Below are positions 17,090 through 24,592 of a stretch of DNA of 64,000 bases, in pieces. The position numbers and the translations under genes were made by a program. Source of the DNA: CAIYZT01 sp031385445 (GTDB lineage: Bacteria; Pseudomonadota; Alphaproteobacteria; Rhodobacterales; Rhodobacteraceae); assembly GCA_031385445.1 (NCBI GenBank), contig JANNBM010000052.1, positions 1 to 64,000 of the forward strand, written 5' to 3'. Under the pieces are notes generated by a model. It did not search any database and was not told the origin of the DNA. It saw nothing but the letters and a program-made list of their open reading frames with translations. Position 1 is the first letter of the stretch. Every line of letters starts with the position of its first letter.

Positions 17090-17958
17090 TCGTCCATCAC
17101 CCCATTGCGCAAAATCCCGATGCCGGGGCTTTCCACCTCGACCACATCGCCGGGTTTCAGCCAAACCGGCGGGTCAAACCGCGCCCCCGCCCCGGTGGGC
17201 GTGCCGGTCACGATGATATCCCCCGGCTCCAACGTGCAAAAGGTCGAGATATAGGCGATCTGCCGCGCCACCCCGAACAGCATCCGCCCGGTACGGTCCT
17301 GCTGGCGCACCTCGCCGTTGACGCGGCAGATCAGCGGCACGTCGTCAATCTGCGAGGCGTGCCGGAACGGCACCAACCAAGGCCCCATCGCGCCCGACCG
17401 GTCCCAGTTCTTGCCTTGCGTCACGTTGAATTTCGCATGCCGCACCCAGTCCCGGATTGTGCCTTCGTTGCACAGGGTCAGCGCCGCGATATGGCCCAGC
17501 GCCTGTGCCTCGGCAATGCGCCGCCCGCCCGTGCCGATCACCACCGCGATCTCGCCCTCATAATCCAGCTGCGCACTCTCCGGCGGGCGCACCAGGGCTT
17601 CGCCGTGGCCGGTAAAACTGCTGGCAAAGCGGACGAAAAGGCTCATGTTTCCCGGCGCCTCCTGCCCATCCTTATACTCCGCATTCCGGTCGGGAAAATT
17701 CACCCCCACGCAGATGATCTTGCCCGGACCCGGCAGCGGAATATCCCAGACAAAACTGCCCGCCGCGTGGCTCGCCCCCCGCCCCTCAGCCGCCTGCAGA
17801 ACAAGGTCCATCGCCCCCGCGCGGATCACATCGGTCAAACTGCGCCACTGCGGAAACTCCCCCGACAGCGCCAAAACCCCGCAAGGCACCACCGCCCCCC
17901 AAAGCTGCTGCCCGCCCGCCCTGATCGTCGCCAATCTGTCCATTGCCGTCCCATTCAT
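17086..17958 (-). CDS. hpaG: HpaG-like fumarylacetoacetate hydrolase-family isomerase/decarboxylase
   Basis: 290-residue FAH-family enzyme for the homoprotocatechuate pathway. It decarboxylates 5-oxopent-3-ene-1,2,5-tricarboxylate and isomerises the product to the HpaH substrate. The FAH core begins at IICVGVNFPDRNAEYK; metal-binding Glu residues lie in LDYEGEIAVVIG and an Asp in IRDWVRHAKFN. The family C-terminus DIIVTGTPTGAG is intact. It is a single-module protein, whereas enterobacterial HpaG is a tandem duplication of this fold. The first ATG (17958) lies inside a dispersed intergenic repeat (GGACAGATGAATGGG); the ATG at 17943 is an alternative start. Confidence 0.88.
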   Translation of the reverse strand: MNGTAMDRLATIRAGGQQLWGAVVPCGVLALSGEFPQWRSLTDVIRAGAMDLVLQAAEGRGASHAAGSFVWDIPLPGPGKIICVGVNFPDRNAEYKDGQEAPGNMSLFVRFASSFTGHGEALVRPPESAQLDYEGEIAVVIGTGGRRIAEAQALGHIAALTLCNEGTIRDWVRHAKFNVTQGKNWDRSGAMGPWLVPFRHASQIDDVPLICRVNGEVRQQDRTGRMLFGVARQIAYISTFCTLEPGDIIVTGTPTGAGARFDPPVWLKPGDVVEVESPGIGILRNGVMDE

Positions 17959-18010
17959 CTGTCCAAAAATATCCTGCAGGGGGGTCCGGGGGGATGCAAA
18001 ATCCCCCCGG
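17952..18010 (-). repeat. Dispersed motif copy plus adjoining GC-rich hairpin
   Basis: On the minus strand this reads as the recurring GGATATTTTTGGACAGATGA element (17952-17974), preceded by a strong stem-loop: CCGGGGGGAT (17986-17995), loop GCAAA, ATCCCCCCGG (18001-18010). It fills the only large gap inside the hpa operon, between hpaD and hpaG. It may attenuate or process the transcript there. Confidence 0.75.
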
Positions 18011-18030
18011 GGCTGGCCAAGGGCACAAAG

Positions 18031-19014
18031 CTATGGCGCGATGATCGGCTGCGCTTTCAAATCGCTCTGCACCAAAGTCGCCCCTTCAAATTCCGACCCA
18101 AGTTCGAACCATGACTTCGGCGCAGGTGCCCCCCACAAAGTCTGGCGCTGCGGGTCTTTCAGGCTCCATCTGATCGGCTCAAGGTCCGGATCGCAGGTTT
18201 GATAGTCGGAACAGTAAATCTCGGTCCGGTGCCCATCCTTGTCGCGGATGTACAAGAAAAACGCGTTCGAAATGCCATGCCGCCCCGGTCCGCGTTCGAT
18301 ATTGGCAAGGTACCCCGTCGTGCTCATCAGATCCAAAAGGTCGATGATGTTCAAAGGCGTCGGCACCCAGAACGCGGTGTGATGCAGGCGCGGGCCGGTG
18401 CCATTGGTAAACGCCACATCATGCACCCCGCCCTTGCGGTGCATCCAGGCCGCCCATATCCGCCCGGTCTCGTCATCCGCCGTATACTCGGTCAGCCGGA
18501 ATCCCATTTCGCCATAAAACGCGACCGCGCCGTCCACATCGGAGGCGAACATGTTGAAATGGTCGATCCGCAGCGGCTTTACCCCGCGGTAGCGTTTATA
18601 CTCCTGATGGATCGGCGGCAGCCGGTCCATTGCCGCGTAAAATTCCAGCGGAATGCCCCACGGATCGCGCGTGCGCAGCACCCGGCCCATGAAGGGCCGC
18701 TCGGTCCATTGCACCGGCAGATCCCTGGCCTTGAACCAGGCAAAGGCCCGGTCCAGATCGCCCTCGTCCCAAACCTTGAATCCCAAAACCCCAACCGATC
18801 CGGCATCTGCCTTGCGCAGGATCATGCAATGATGCCCCCGCTCCTCCAGCGCGCGCAAATAGATCGCCTCGCTGTCCTCAAAACTGACCTGCAGGCCCAG
18901 CGTGTCGACGTAATACCCGCGCGACCATGCCAGATCGGTGACGCGCAATTCGACATGGCTCAGCCGGACGATGTTGAAGGGGGGGTAAAGATTTGGGGCG
19001 GGAATGGGCATCAT
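18031..19014 (-). CDS. hpaD: 3,4-dihydroxyphenylacetate 2,3-dioxygenase (HpaD)
   Basis: 327-residue extradiol ring-cleavage dioxygenase of the vicinal-oxygen-chelate (type I) fold, opening homoprotocatechuate to 5-carboxymethyl-2-hydroxymuconate semialdehyde. An N-terminal non-catalytic VOC module starts at IVRLSHVELRVTDLAWSRGY. The C-terminal module carries the Fe(II)/Mn(II) ligands: His152 in LRIDHFNMF, His at 211-212 in LHHTAF, Glu265 in HRTEIY. The type I fold matches the Gram-positive and alphaproteobacterial homoprotocatechuate dioxygenases; the enterobacterial HpaD is of another fold (LigB). It is 12 bp downstream of hpaE. Confidence 0.93.
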   Translation of the reverse strand: MMPIPAPNLYPPFNIVRLSHVELRVTDLAWSRGYYVDTLGLQVSFEDSEAIYLRALEERGHHCMILRKADAGSVGVLGFKVWDEGDLDRAFAWFKARDLPVQWTERPFMGRVLRTRDPWGIPLEFYAAMDRLPPIHQEYKRYRGVKPLRIDHFNMFASDVDGAVAFYGEMGFRLTEYTADDETGRIWAAWMHRKGGVHDVAFTNGTGPRLHHTAFWVPTPLNIIDLLDLMSTTGYLANIERGPGRHGISNAFFLYIRDKDGHRTEIYCSDYQTCDPDLEPIRWSLKDPQRQTLWGAPAPKSWFELGSEFEGATLVQSDLKAQPIIAP

Positions 19015-19026
19015 GATCTCCGGGGC

Positions 19027-20532
19027 TCAGGCGCCAAGGCGCTGGATTTTGTGCTGGCCAGTGGCCAAAGAGATGTTCTTGGTTTCCATATAGAACTCGA
19101 ACGACCAGTCGCCGCCGTCGCGGCCAATCCCGCTCGATTTCATGCCGCCAAAGGGCGTGGGCAGATGGCGCATGTTTTCGGAATTGACCCAGATCATCCC
19201 CGCCTCAAGCGCGCCGCTGAACCGCAAGGCGCGGGTCAGATCGTTGGTCCACACATACCCTGTCAGCCCGTAAGCCACGTCATTGGCAATCGCCAGGGCG
19301 TCCGCCTCGGTCTTGAACGTGATCGCGGTCAGAAACGGGCCAAACACCTCTTCCTGCGCGATGCGCATCTGGGGCGTCGCCCCGGTGAACAAGGTTGGCC
19401 GCACGAACCAGCCCGTCTCGCCCACCCTTTGCCCGCCCGCCGCCAGAACCGCGCCGTCCGCCTTGCCGATCTCGACATAGGACATGACCTTGTCGAAATG
19501 CGTCTGATGGATCAGCGGGCCAACCTCGGTTTTGGGATCAAGCGGATGGCCGACTTTGATGGCGTCAACCCGCTCCACCAGCCGTCTTTGGAAGTCCTCC
19601 GCAATCGTGTCCTGCACCAGCAATCGGCTGGATGAGGTGCAACGCTCGCCGTTCAGCGAATAGATCATGAAGATCACCGCATCCAGCGCCCGCTCGAGAT
19701 CGGCATCGTCAAACACGATCACCGGGTTCTTGCCGCCCAGCTCGAAATGCACCCGCTTCAGCGTGTCCGCGCCCTGCTTCATGATCATCGACCCCGTCCG
19801 GGTTTCGCCGACAAAGGCGATGGCCCTGATATCGGGATGCATCGTCAGCGCGCGGCCCGCACCCTCGCCCATGCCGTTGACAAGGTTCAAAACCCCCGGC
19901 GGCAACCCGGCTTCATGGCAGATCTCGGCCAGGATCCGCGCCGAAAGGGGCGAGAATTCGGCAGGCTTGTGCACCACCGTGCAGCCCGCCGCGAGCGCCG
20001 GCGCGATTTTCCATGTCGACAGCATAAAGGGCGTGTTCCACGGCGTGATCACCCCCACCGGCCCAATGGGATGGCGCGAGGTGACGTTCCAATGCGTGGC
20101 CGTCGGCAGGCTTTGCCCATCACGCGCGCCGGGGGCAAGATCGGCAAAATAGCGGAAATTTTCCGCCCCGCGCAACGCCGCCTTTGACATGAACCGCCAG
20201 GCTTGCCCGGTGTCCCAGCACTCGCACAGCGCAATTTCCTCGGCCCGCGCCTCGATCAGATCGGCGATGCGGTGCAAGATGGCGCGGCGCGCCTCCCCCG
20301 CCATCGCGGCCCAAGCCGGAAAGGCCGCCCTTGCCGCCTTGGCTGCCGCATCCACCGTGCCCGCCGTGCCCAAAGCCACCCGCGCGATCAGGCTTTCATC
20401 AACCGGAGAGCGGGTTTCAAACCACGCCTCCGCGTCCATATCCTGCCCCCCGATCAGGTTCAAAATCCCCGTGTCCGCAAACCGCGCCAGATGGCCCGCA
20501 AGTTTCGCGCGATGCGCGCCAAGATCACTCAT
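19027..20532 (-). CDS. hpaE: 5-carboxymethyl-2-hydroxymuconate semialdehyde dehydrogenase (HpaE)
   Basis: 501-residue NAD-dependent aldehyde dehydrogenase oxidising the HpaD product to the dicarboxylic acid. Catalytic elements are all present: Asn in VITPWNTPFMLSTWK, Glu in VHFELGGKNPVIV, and the nucleophilic Cys in LNGERCTSSSRLLV; VFGPFLTAITF and the C-terminal GGMKSSGIGRDGGDWS complete the family pattern. The start ATG at 20532 overlaps the hpaF stop (ATGA). Open sequence continues far upstream in this frame, but it overlies hpaF and was not used. Other ALDH roles are excluded only by context. Confidence 0.93.
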   Translation of the reverse strand: MSDLGAHRAKLAGHLARFADTGILNLIGGQDMDAEAWFETRSPVDESLIARVALGTAGTVDAAAKAARAAFPAWAAMAGEARRAILHRIADLIEARAEEIALCECWDTGQAWRFMSKAALRGAENFRYFADLAPGARDGQSLPTATHWNVTSRHPIGPVGVITPWNTPFMLSTWKIAPALAAGCTVVHKPAEFSPLSARILAEICHEAGLPPGVLNLVNGMGEGAGRALTMHPDIRAIAFVGETRTGSMIMKQGADTLKRVHFELGGKNPVIVFDDADLERALDAVIFMIYSLNGERCTSSSRLLVQDTIAEDFQRRLVERVDAIKVGHPLDPKTEVGPLIHQTHFDKVMSYVEIGKADGAVLAAGGQRVGETGWFVRPTLFTGATPQMRIAQEEVFGPFLTAITFKTEADALAIANDVAYGLTGYVWTNDLTRALRFSGALEAGMIWVNSENMRHLPTPFGGMKSSGIGRDGGDWSFEFYMETKNISLATGQHKIQRLGA

Positions 20533-20921
20533 GCCCGTTCTCCTGCCAGATAGGTGCGGATCGACGAGGTTTTGCGCGACAACTCCGCGTCGATCTCGCG
20601 CAGTTCCATCGACAACATCAACGAGGATGTGTCCATCACCGGGCGGCAATACCGATCCGCCGCCGCAAAGATCAGGTCCAGCGCCCGCGTTTTCGTGGCC
20701 GCATCCCGCCCCGCCCCGATCCGAATGCTGACGTCCAGATAGGCATGCGTTTGCGCGCCGTCCGCCAGTAGCACGTGATCCGCCGCCACCGCACGCGCCC
20801 TGATCCCCGCCAATGGAAAAACGCCGCTCGCGGCCGCCGCATCGACGAGCACCGCCAATAGGCCCGGCATATCCAGCCGCTCCTCCAGCGTCCTTGAATA
20901 GTCGATGTGGATATGCGGCAT
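20529..20921 (-). CDS. hpaF: 5-carboxymethyl-2-hydroxymuconate delta-isomerase (HpaF)
   Basis: 130-residue tautomerase-superfamily isomerase acting between HpaE and HpaG. After Met removal, Pro at position 1 (MPHIHIDYS) is the catalytic base; IRIGAGRDAATKTRALDLIF and the conserved C-terminal SMELREIDAELSRKTSSIR are typical of HpaF/CHMI. It is the first gene of the minus-strand operon and is divergent from hpaR across 92 bp that contain an inverted-repeat operator candidate. Confidence 0.92.
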   Translation of the reverse strand: MPHIHIDYSRTLEERLDMPGLLAVLVDAAAASGVFPLAGIRARAVAADHVLLADGAQTHAYLDVSIRIGAGRDAATKTRALDLIFAAADRYCRPVMDTSSLMLSMELREIDAELSRKTSSIRTYLAGERA

Positions 20922-20937
20922 CAGCGCCCCCTATTAC

Positions 20938-20953
20938 TTGCTTTGTTAAGCAA
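20938..20953. promoter_or_regulatory. Candidate HpaR operator
   Basis: Perfect inverted repeat TTGCTT-TGTT-AAGCAA in the 92-bp gap between hpaF and hpaR, with a further CTTGCTT half-site near 20975. MarR-family repressors bind such short palindromes, and the position, 17 bp upstream of the hpaF start, would block transcription of the catabolic operon. The assignment is by position only. Confidence 0.6.
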
Positions 20954-21013
20954 ATATGCGTCCCTGTCAACACTCTTGCTTGAGGCCCCCGCAAATTGAC
21001 GTCATAAAACCGC

Positions 21014-21463
21014 ATGACCGACGATCACCCACCCCTGCGGCGCACCGAACGCTCGCTTCCGATCGCGCTTTTGCGCGCACGCGAACGGGTGATGGGCCCC
21101 ATTCGCGACATGCTGATCACCTCTGGCATCAACGAGCAGAAATGGCGTGTGCTGCGTGTGGTTGGCGAGCAGGGCCCGCTGGAACAGACCGCCATCGCCG
21201 AAGCCGCCTGCCTGCTGTTGCCCAGCCTGACGCGCATTTTGCGAAACATGGAGGAAGAGGGGCTTTTATCCCGCCGCGCCGACCTGATCGACCGCCGAAA
21301 ATCCATCGTGACGATATCGGAAGCTGGCCGCGCCCTGATCCACGCGCATGCCGCCGAAAGCGGGCAGGTTCTGTTGCGGCTTGAACAGAAGTTTGGGGCG
21401 GAAAAGCTGAACACCCTACTCGACTTGCTTGAACAGTTGCGCCGTCTGGACCTTTCAGACTGA
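21014..21463 (+). CDS. hpaR: MarR-family regulator of homoprotocatechuate degradation (HpaR)
   Basis: 149-residue MarR-type repressor matching the HpaR/HpcR subfamily. The winged helix spans about residues 35-105: INEQKWRVLRVVGEQGPLEQ, AIAEAACLLLPSLTRILRNM for the recognition helix, and the wing SRRADLIDRRKSIVTISEAG. It is divergent from hpaF-E-D-G-H-I, the standard layout, and presumably represses that operon until a homoprotocatechuate-pathway compound binds. No hpaBC monooxygenase or 4-hydroxyphenylacetate transporter is in the window, so the upper pathway lies elsewhere or is absent. Confidence 0.9.
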   Translation: MTDDHPPLRRTERSLPIALLRARERVMGPIRDMLITSGINEQKWRVLRVVGEQGPLEQTAIAEAACLLLPSLTRILRNMEEEGLLSRRADLIDRRKSIVTISEAGRALIHAHAAESGQVLLRLEQKFGAEKLNTLLDLLEQLRRLDLSD

Positions 21464-21564
21464 CTGCGCCCGCAAAAACATTGCCTTCCAAAAACCACCG
21501 AACAATCGCCGCATTGCTGCCCAAATTGAACGTCTAACTTGGGACAACAGCAATGGAGGCGTCG

Positions 21565-21759
21565 ATGGCAGCGAGCATGGTGATCATTTCGGGTTGGATT
21601 GGCCTGGCCTACGCCATGGTTGGTTACATCGTCACAGGCAGCAGCCTGGGTCAGTTCATGCTGACCTGGATGGTGGTCGGATTGATCGCAACCGCCGCCT
21701 TCGGGCTGATCGCTGCGATCCGCCGCTTTGCCGCCCCGTCCAGCGCGTTGCCTGCCTAA
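21565..21759 (+). CDS. Small two-helix membrane protein, unknown function
   Basis: 64-residue protein with two predicted membrane helices (MVIISGWIGLAYAMVGYIV and FMLTWMVVGLIATAAFGLIA) joined by the short loop TGSSLGQ, ending in a basic cytoplasmic tail (AIRRFAAPSS). The start at 21565 is preferred over the ATG at 21553 because GGAGG lies five bases upstream of it. No family is recognised. It precedes the cold-shock gene on the same strand; an inverted repeat (GCAGCTT 21781-21787 / AAGCTGC 21801-21807) follows its stop and may end its transcript. Confidence 0.7.
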   Translation: MAASMVIISGWIGLAYAMVGYIVTGSSLGQFMLTWMVVGLIATAAFGLIAAIRRFAAPSSALPA

Positions 21760-21811
21760 GCCAAATTGTCTTGCTTTTAGGCAGCTTTGAAGGCATGGTT
21801 AAGCTGCTACG

Positions 21812-21840
21812 TTGACTACCTCGATCCCTGTTCCGTTTAC
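21812..21840 (+). promoter_or_regulatory. Candidate promoter of the cold-shock gene
   Basis: TTGACT (21812-21817) is followed after 17 bp by GTTTAC (21835-21840), a plausible housekeeping -35 and a weak -10. It would give a leader of roughly 70 nt before the cold-shock start codon, containing several short inverted repeats (for example AGCTTCG and CAGCTGAC segments), consistent with the structured leaders of csp mRNAs. Confidence 0.4.
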
Positions 21841-21917
21841 GGCTTCAGCTTCGACCACAGCTGACAAGGCCAAGCTGTCGCAATTCCGCGGACGGCAAAA
21901 CGACAGGAGACTTCACG

Positions 21918-22124
21918 ATGGCAATGGGCACCGTGAAATGGTTCAATGAAACCAAAGGCTTCGGCTTTATCGCGCCAGAAGGCGGCAAAAAGGACGTGTT
22001 CGTCCACATCACCGCTTTGGAGCGTGCAGGCCTTCGTGGTCTGAAGGACGGCCAAGCCGTTTCCTTCGACATCGAAGCCGGCCGTGACGGCCGCGAATCG
22101 GCGATCAATATCTCGCTGGCATAG
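21918..22124 (+). CDS. Cold-shock protein (CspA family)
   Basis: 68-residue cold-shock-domain RNA chaperone. It begins GTVKWFNETKGFGFIAPEGG, which includes RNP1 (KGFGFI), and continues with RNP2 (VFVHI) and the typical C-terminal strand GRESAINISL. It binds single-stranded nucleic acid and melts mRNA structure. A good ribosome site (ACAGGAGA) lies nine bases before the start. A strong intrinsic terminator follows immediately, so it is expressed as a monocistronic or end-of-operon transcript. Confidence 0.96.
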   Translation: MAMGTVKWFNETKGFGFIAPEGGKKDVFVHITALERAGLRGLKDGQAVSFDIEAGRDGRESAINISLA

Positions 22125-22149
22125 TTTTCGGACCGCAGATGCAAAAATG

Positions 22150-22178
22150 GGCGGCCCCTTCGGGAGCCGCCCTTTTTG
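22150..22178 (+). terminator. Rho-independent terminator with UUCG tetraloop
   Basis: GGGCGGC (22150-22156) pairs with GCCGCCC (22167-22173). Inside, CC-TTCG-GG closes a UUCG tetraloop, and TTTTT follows. It lies 25 bp after the cold-shock gene stop and also separates it from the convergent receiver-like gene. Confidence 0.92.
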
Positions 22179-22198
22179 ATTCTGCCGGTCCTTGCGCC

Positions 22199-22657
22199 CT
22201 ATGCATACAGTTCGGACCGCGCCCGAAGAACATTCTCAACACCCACGCGAAGCGAGATCGCGGACAAAGGTGCACGCAGAATGGTCGGGCTTTCGCGGCC
22301 CTGCGGAAAGACCTGATCGTGGCATTGGGTGCTGTAAATGATCATCGGAACCCGCTGCACGACATCGCCCAAAAGCCGGTAAGCCCGCTCGCCATCTTCA
22401 AGGCCGCCGAACGCATCGGCATCCATGATGAAAAGTCCGTATCCGGATGGATCCGTCAACAGCTTGTCCAAGGCCGAAAACAGCTCGTCCTCACGTTCTA
22501 CCTGACAACCAAGTCCGGCGATCCGCTGCAACGTCGCATCAGAAGCGCCCGCGACAAGGACAAGCGCCCTTGTCGAAAAACCGACCGGCGCGGCGCTTTC
22601 AGCTTCGGATGATCTGACAATATGCATACCCATTACCCCAGAATTTCGTTCCACCAT
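22199..22657 (-). CDS. Degenerate receiver-domain protein
   Basis: About 152 residues. After a variable N-terminus, the pattern RALVLVAGASDATLQRIAGLG, GYGLFIMDADAF and RVPMIIYSTQ follows the beta1-beta5 rhythm of response-regulator receivers. The first Asp of MDAD aligns with the phospho-acceptor. The usual acidic pair after strand 1 is missing and the strand-5 Lys-Pro is Arg-Ala-Pro (ILRAPLS), so phosphorylation chemistry is doubtful. No output domain is attached. Starts at 22657 or 22633 are both possible. It converges on the cold-shock terminator and has no kinase nearby. Confidence 0.6.
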   Translation of the reverse strand: MVERNSGVMGMHIVRSSEAESAAPVGFSTRALVLVAGASDATLQRIAGLGCQVEREDELFSALDKLLTDPSGYGLFIMDADAFGGLEDGERAYRLLGDVVQRVPMIIYSTQCHDQVFPQGRESPTILRAPLSAISLRVGVENVLRARSELYA

Positions 22658-22793
22658 GATGTCTGATAACCAAGGCAAAATTCGGATCAGATCGTGACAA
22701 TTTTTATCCGTTTGGCGATAGCAGGTTGCCTGCTGCACCAAGGAGTGATTTTGTACCCGCACCTCGTTTCCTCAGGTTCAAAGACTGCGCGCA

Positions 22794-23723
22794 ATGGATT
22801 ACCAAACCCTGATCGACGCACCTACTTGGGCCTTTATTTCCAAGACAAATGCCCATTACCCGCCGGAAACTGCGTCATATTCGATTGATCGGCAGCGGCA
22901 GATCTATACCGTGATGTGCCGGGAGTTTTTTCGGGGTTATCCTGCGGGCGTGACCGCGCAGAACGAAACCATCGCCGGCGTGCCCTGCCGGCGCTATCGG
23001 GCGGACACGATTATCGCGGGCCCTGCCACAATTTTGTACCTACATGGCGGCGGGTTCGTGGTCGGCGGGCTGGACAGCCACGATGACATCTGCGCCGAGA
23101 TAAACGCAAGCACAGGGATAACGGTCGTTTCCGCCGACTACCGCCTTTCGCCCGAACATCTGCACCCCGCGGCCTTTGACGATGCCTGCGCGGTGGCCCG
23201 CGCGCTGCCCGGCCCCTTGGTTCTGGTGGGCGATTCCGCGGGGGCAAATCTTGCCGCCGCCGCCGCCCATGCCCTGCGCGGCAGTCCGGTGCGCATTTTG
23301 GGTCAAGTGCTGATCTATCCCGGGCTTGGCGGCGATCTGAACACGGGTTCCTACCTTGCCCATGCGCAGGCCCCGATGCTGACCCGCGAGGATGTGCTGT
23401 TTTACAAAGACATCCGCCACGCCGCTGCTGCGCCGGCACATGATCCAACTGTCAGCCCCCTGACCGATCCTGATTTCGCCCGCCTGCCCCCAACCCTGAC
23501 CATCAGCGCCGAATGTGACCCTTTGGCCGATGACGCACGCACCTACGCCGACAAAATCACCGCCGCCGGAGGCCGCGCCCATTGGTCGAACGGCAAAGGG
23601 CTGGTACATGGCTTTTTGCGTGCCAGGTCCACCGTACCGCGCGCCGCCGCACAATTTGCGCAGGTCACATCCACCCTTTCCGCCTTCGCCAAAGGCGATT
23701 GGCCGTTCAAGGAGCCAACATGA
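22794..23723 (+). CDS. Alpha/beta-hydrolase of the hormone-sensitive lipase family
   Basis: 309-residue carboxylesterase-type hydrolase (HSL/family IV). The oxyanion-hole motif HGGGF is at 84-88; the nucleophile Ser148 is in GDSAG; Asp242 (AECDPLADD) and His272 (LVHGF) complete the triad. No signal peptide is present. It overlaps the class II aldolase gene by 4 nt (ATGA), so the two are co-translated; ester hydrolysis may release the substrate of the aldolase or dehydratase-like partner. The natural substrate is unknown. Confidence 0.9.
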   Translation: MDYQTLIDAPTWAFISKTNAHYPPETASYSIDRQRQIYTVMCREFFRGYPAGVTAQNETIAGVPCRRYRADTIIAGPATILYLHGGGFVVGGLDSHDDICAEINASTGITVVSADYRLSPEHLHPAAFDDACAVARALPGPLVLVGDSAGANLAAAAAHALRGSPVRILGQVLIYPGLGGDLNTGSYLAHAQAPMLTREDVLFYKDIRHAAAAPAHDPTVSPLTDPDFARLPPTLTISAECDPLADDARTYADKITAAGGRAHWSNGKGLVHGFLRARSTVPRAAAQFAQVTSTLSAFAKGDWPFKEPT

Positions 23724-24469
23724 ACGCCCCTATCCAGAACCTCGCCCATTGGGCCGAACGCACGGACATGGCCGCCGCCTTTCGCTGGACGGTGGAATTG
23801 AACCTGCACGAAGCGGTGTCCAACCACTTCTCGCTTGCGGTCAACCCCGACGGTTCGCGCTTTTTGATCAATCCCAATATGCGCCATTTTTCCCGAATCC
23901 GCGCCAGTGATCTGCTGGAACTGGATGCAAACGATCCATCTACCATGGACCGCCCGGACGCGCCCGATCCAACGGCGTGGGGCCTGCACGGCTCCATTCA
24001 CCGCGCGCTGCCCCATGCGGCCTGCGTGATGCATGTCCATTCCATCCATGCCACGGTTCTGGCCAGCCTTGCCGACAGCCGCCTGCCCGCCATCGACCAG
24101 AACAGCGCGATGTTCTTTGGCCGCCACGTGGTCGATGACCATTACGGCGGCATGGCCTTTGGCGACGAGGGCGCGCGCTGTGCGGAAATGCTGCGCGATC
24201 CAAAGATCACCACGATGATCATGGGCAACCACGGCGTGCTGATCATCGGGCGCACCGTGGCCGAGGCGTTCAACCGCCTGACCTATTTCGAGCGCGCCGC
24301 CGAAACCTACATTCGCGCCCTGCAAACCGGTCGCCCGTTGCGGGTTCTGCCCGACGAGGTCGCCGAAAAAACCGCGCAGGAATGGGAAGGCTATCCGGGC
24401 TATGCAAACGCCCACCTGCGCGAGATCAAGGCGCTTCTGGATGCAAGGGGTAGCGATTACGCCGCCTAA
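23720..24469 (+). CDS. Class II aldolase/adducin-family protein
   Basis: 249-residue member of the class II aldolase/adducin family (FucA/AraD-like, zinc dependent). The zinc-binding His pair is in CVMHVHSIHATVLA, the third His in IMGNHGVLIIG, and an acidic active-site region in NHFSLAV. Sequences of this subtype are often annotated only as family members, and the substrate is not known; context gives an esterase partner, coupled by the overlapping ATGA, and no sugar kinase. The upstream in-frame extension to 23582 lies within the esterase and was rejected. Confidence 0.88.
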   Translation: MNAPIQNLAHWAERTDMAAAFRWTVELNLHEAVSNHFSLAVNPDGSRFLINPNMRHFSRIRASDLLELDANDPSTMDRPDAPDPTAWGLHGSIHRALPHAACVMHVHSIHATVLASLADSRLPAIDQNSAMFFGRHVVDDHYGGMAFGDEGARCAEMLRDPKITTMIMGNHGVLIIGRTVAEAFNRLTYFERAAETYIRALQTGRPLRVLPDEVAEKTAQEWEGYPGYANAHLREIKALLDARGSDYAA

Positions 24470-24592
24470 AAGCAGTCGCGCCGCGCAAGGTGCGTGAATA
24501 AAATTCCCCTACCGTGAATCTTGCCGGCGCTTGGTTGACCTTAGGGCAGGCATGGAGGTTCTTGGGATCCGAGCAATCCATTGGATCCCGCC

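Noticed and set aside
19027..21015. Longer HpaE starting near 21015
   Set aside because: The extension is out-of-frame hpaF sequence. ALDH homology starts at the ATG at 20532, which overlaps the hpaF stop.
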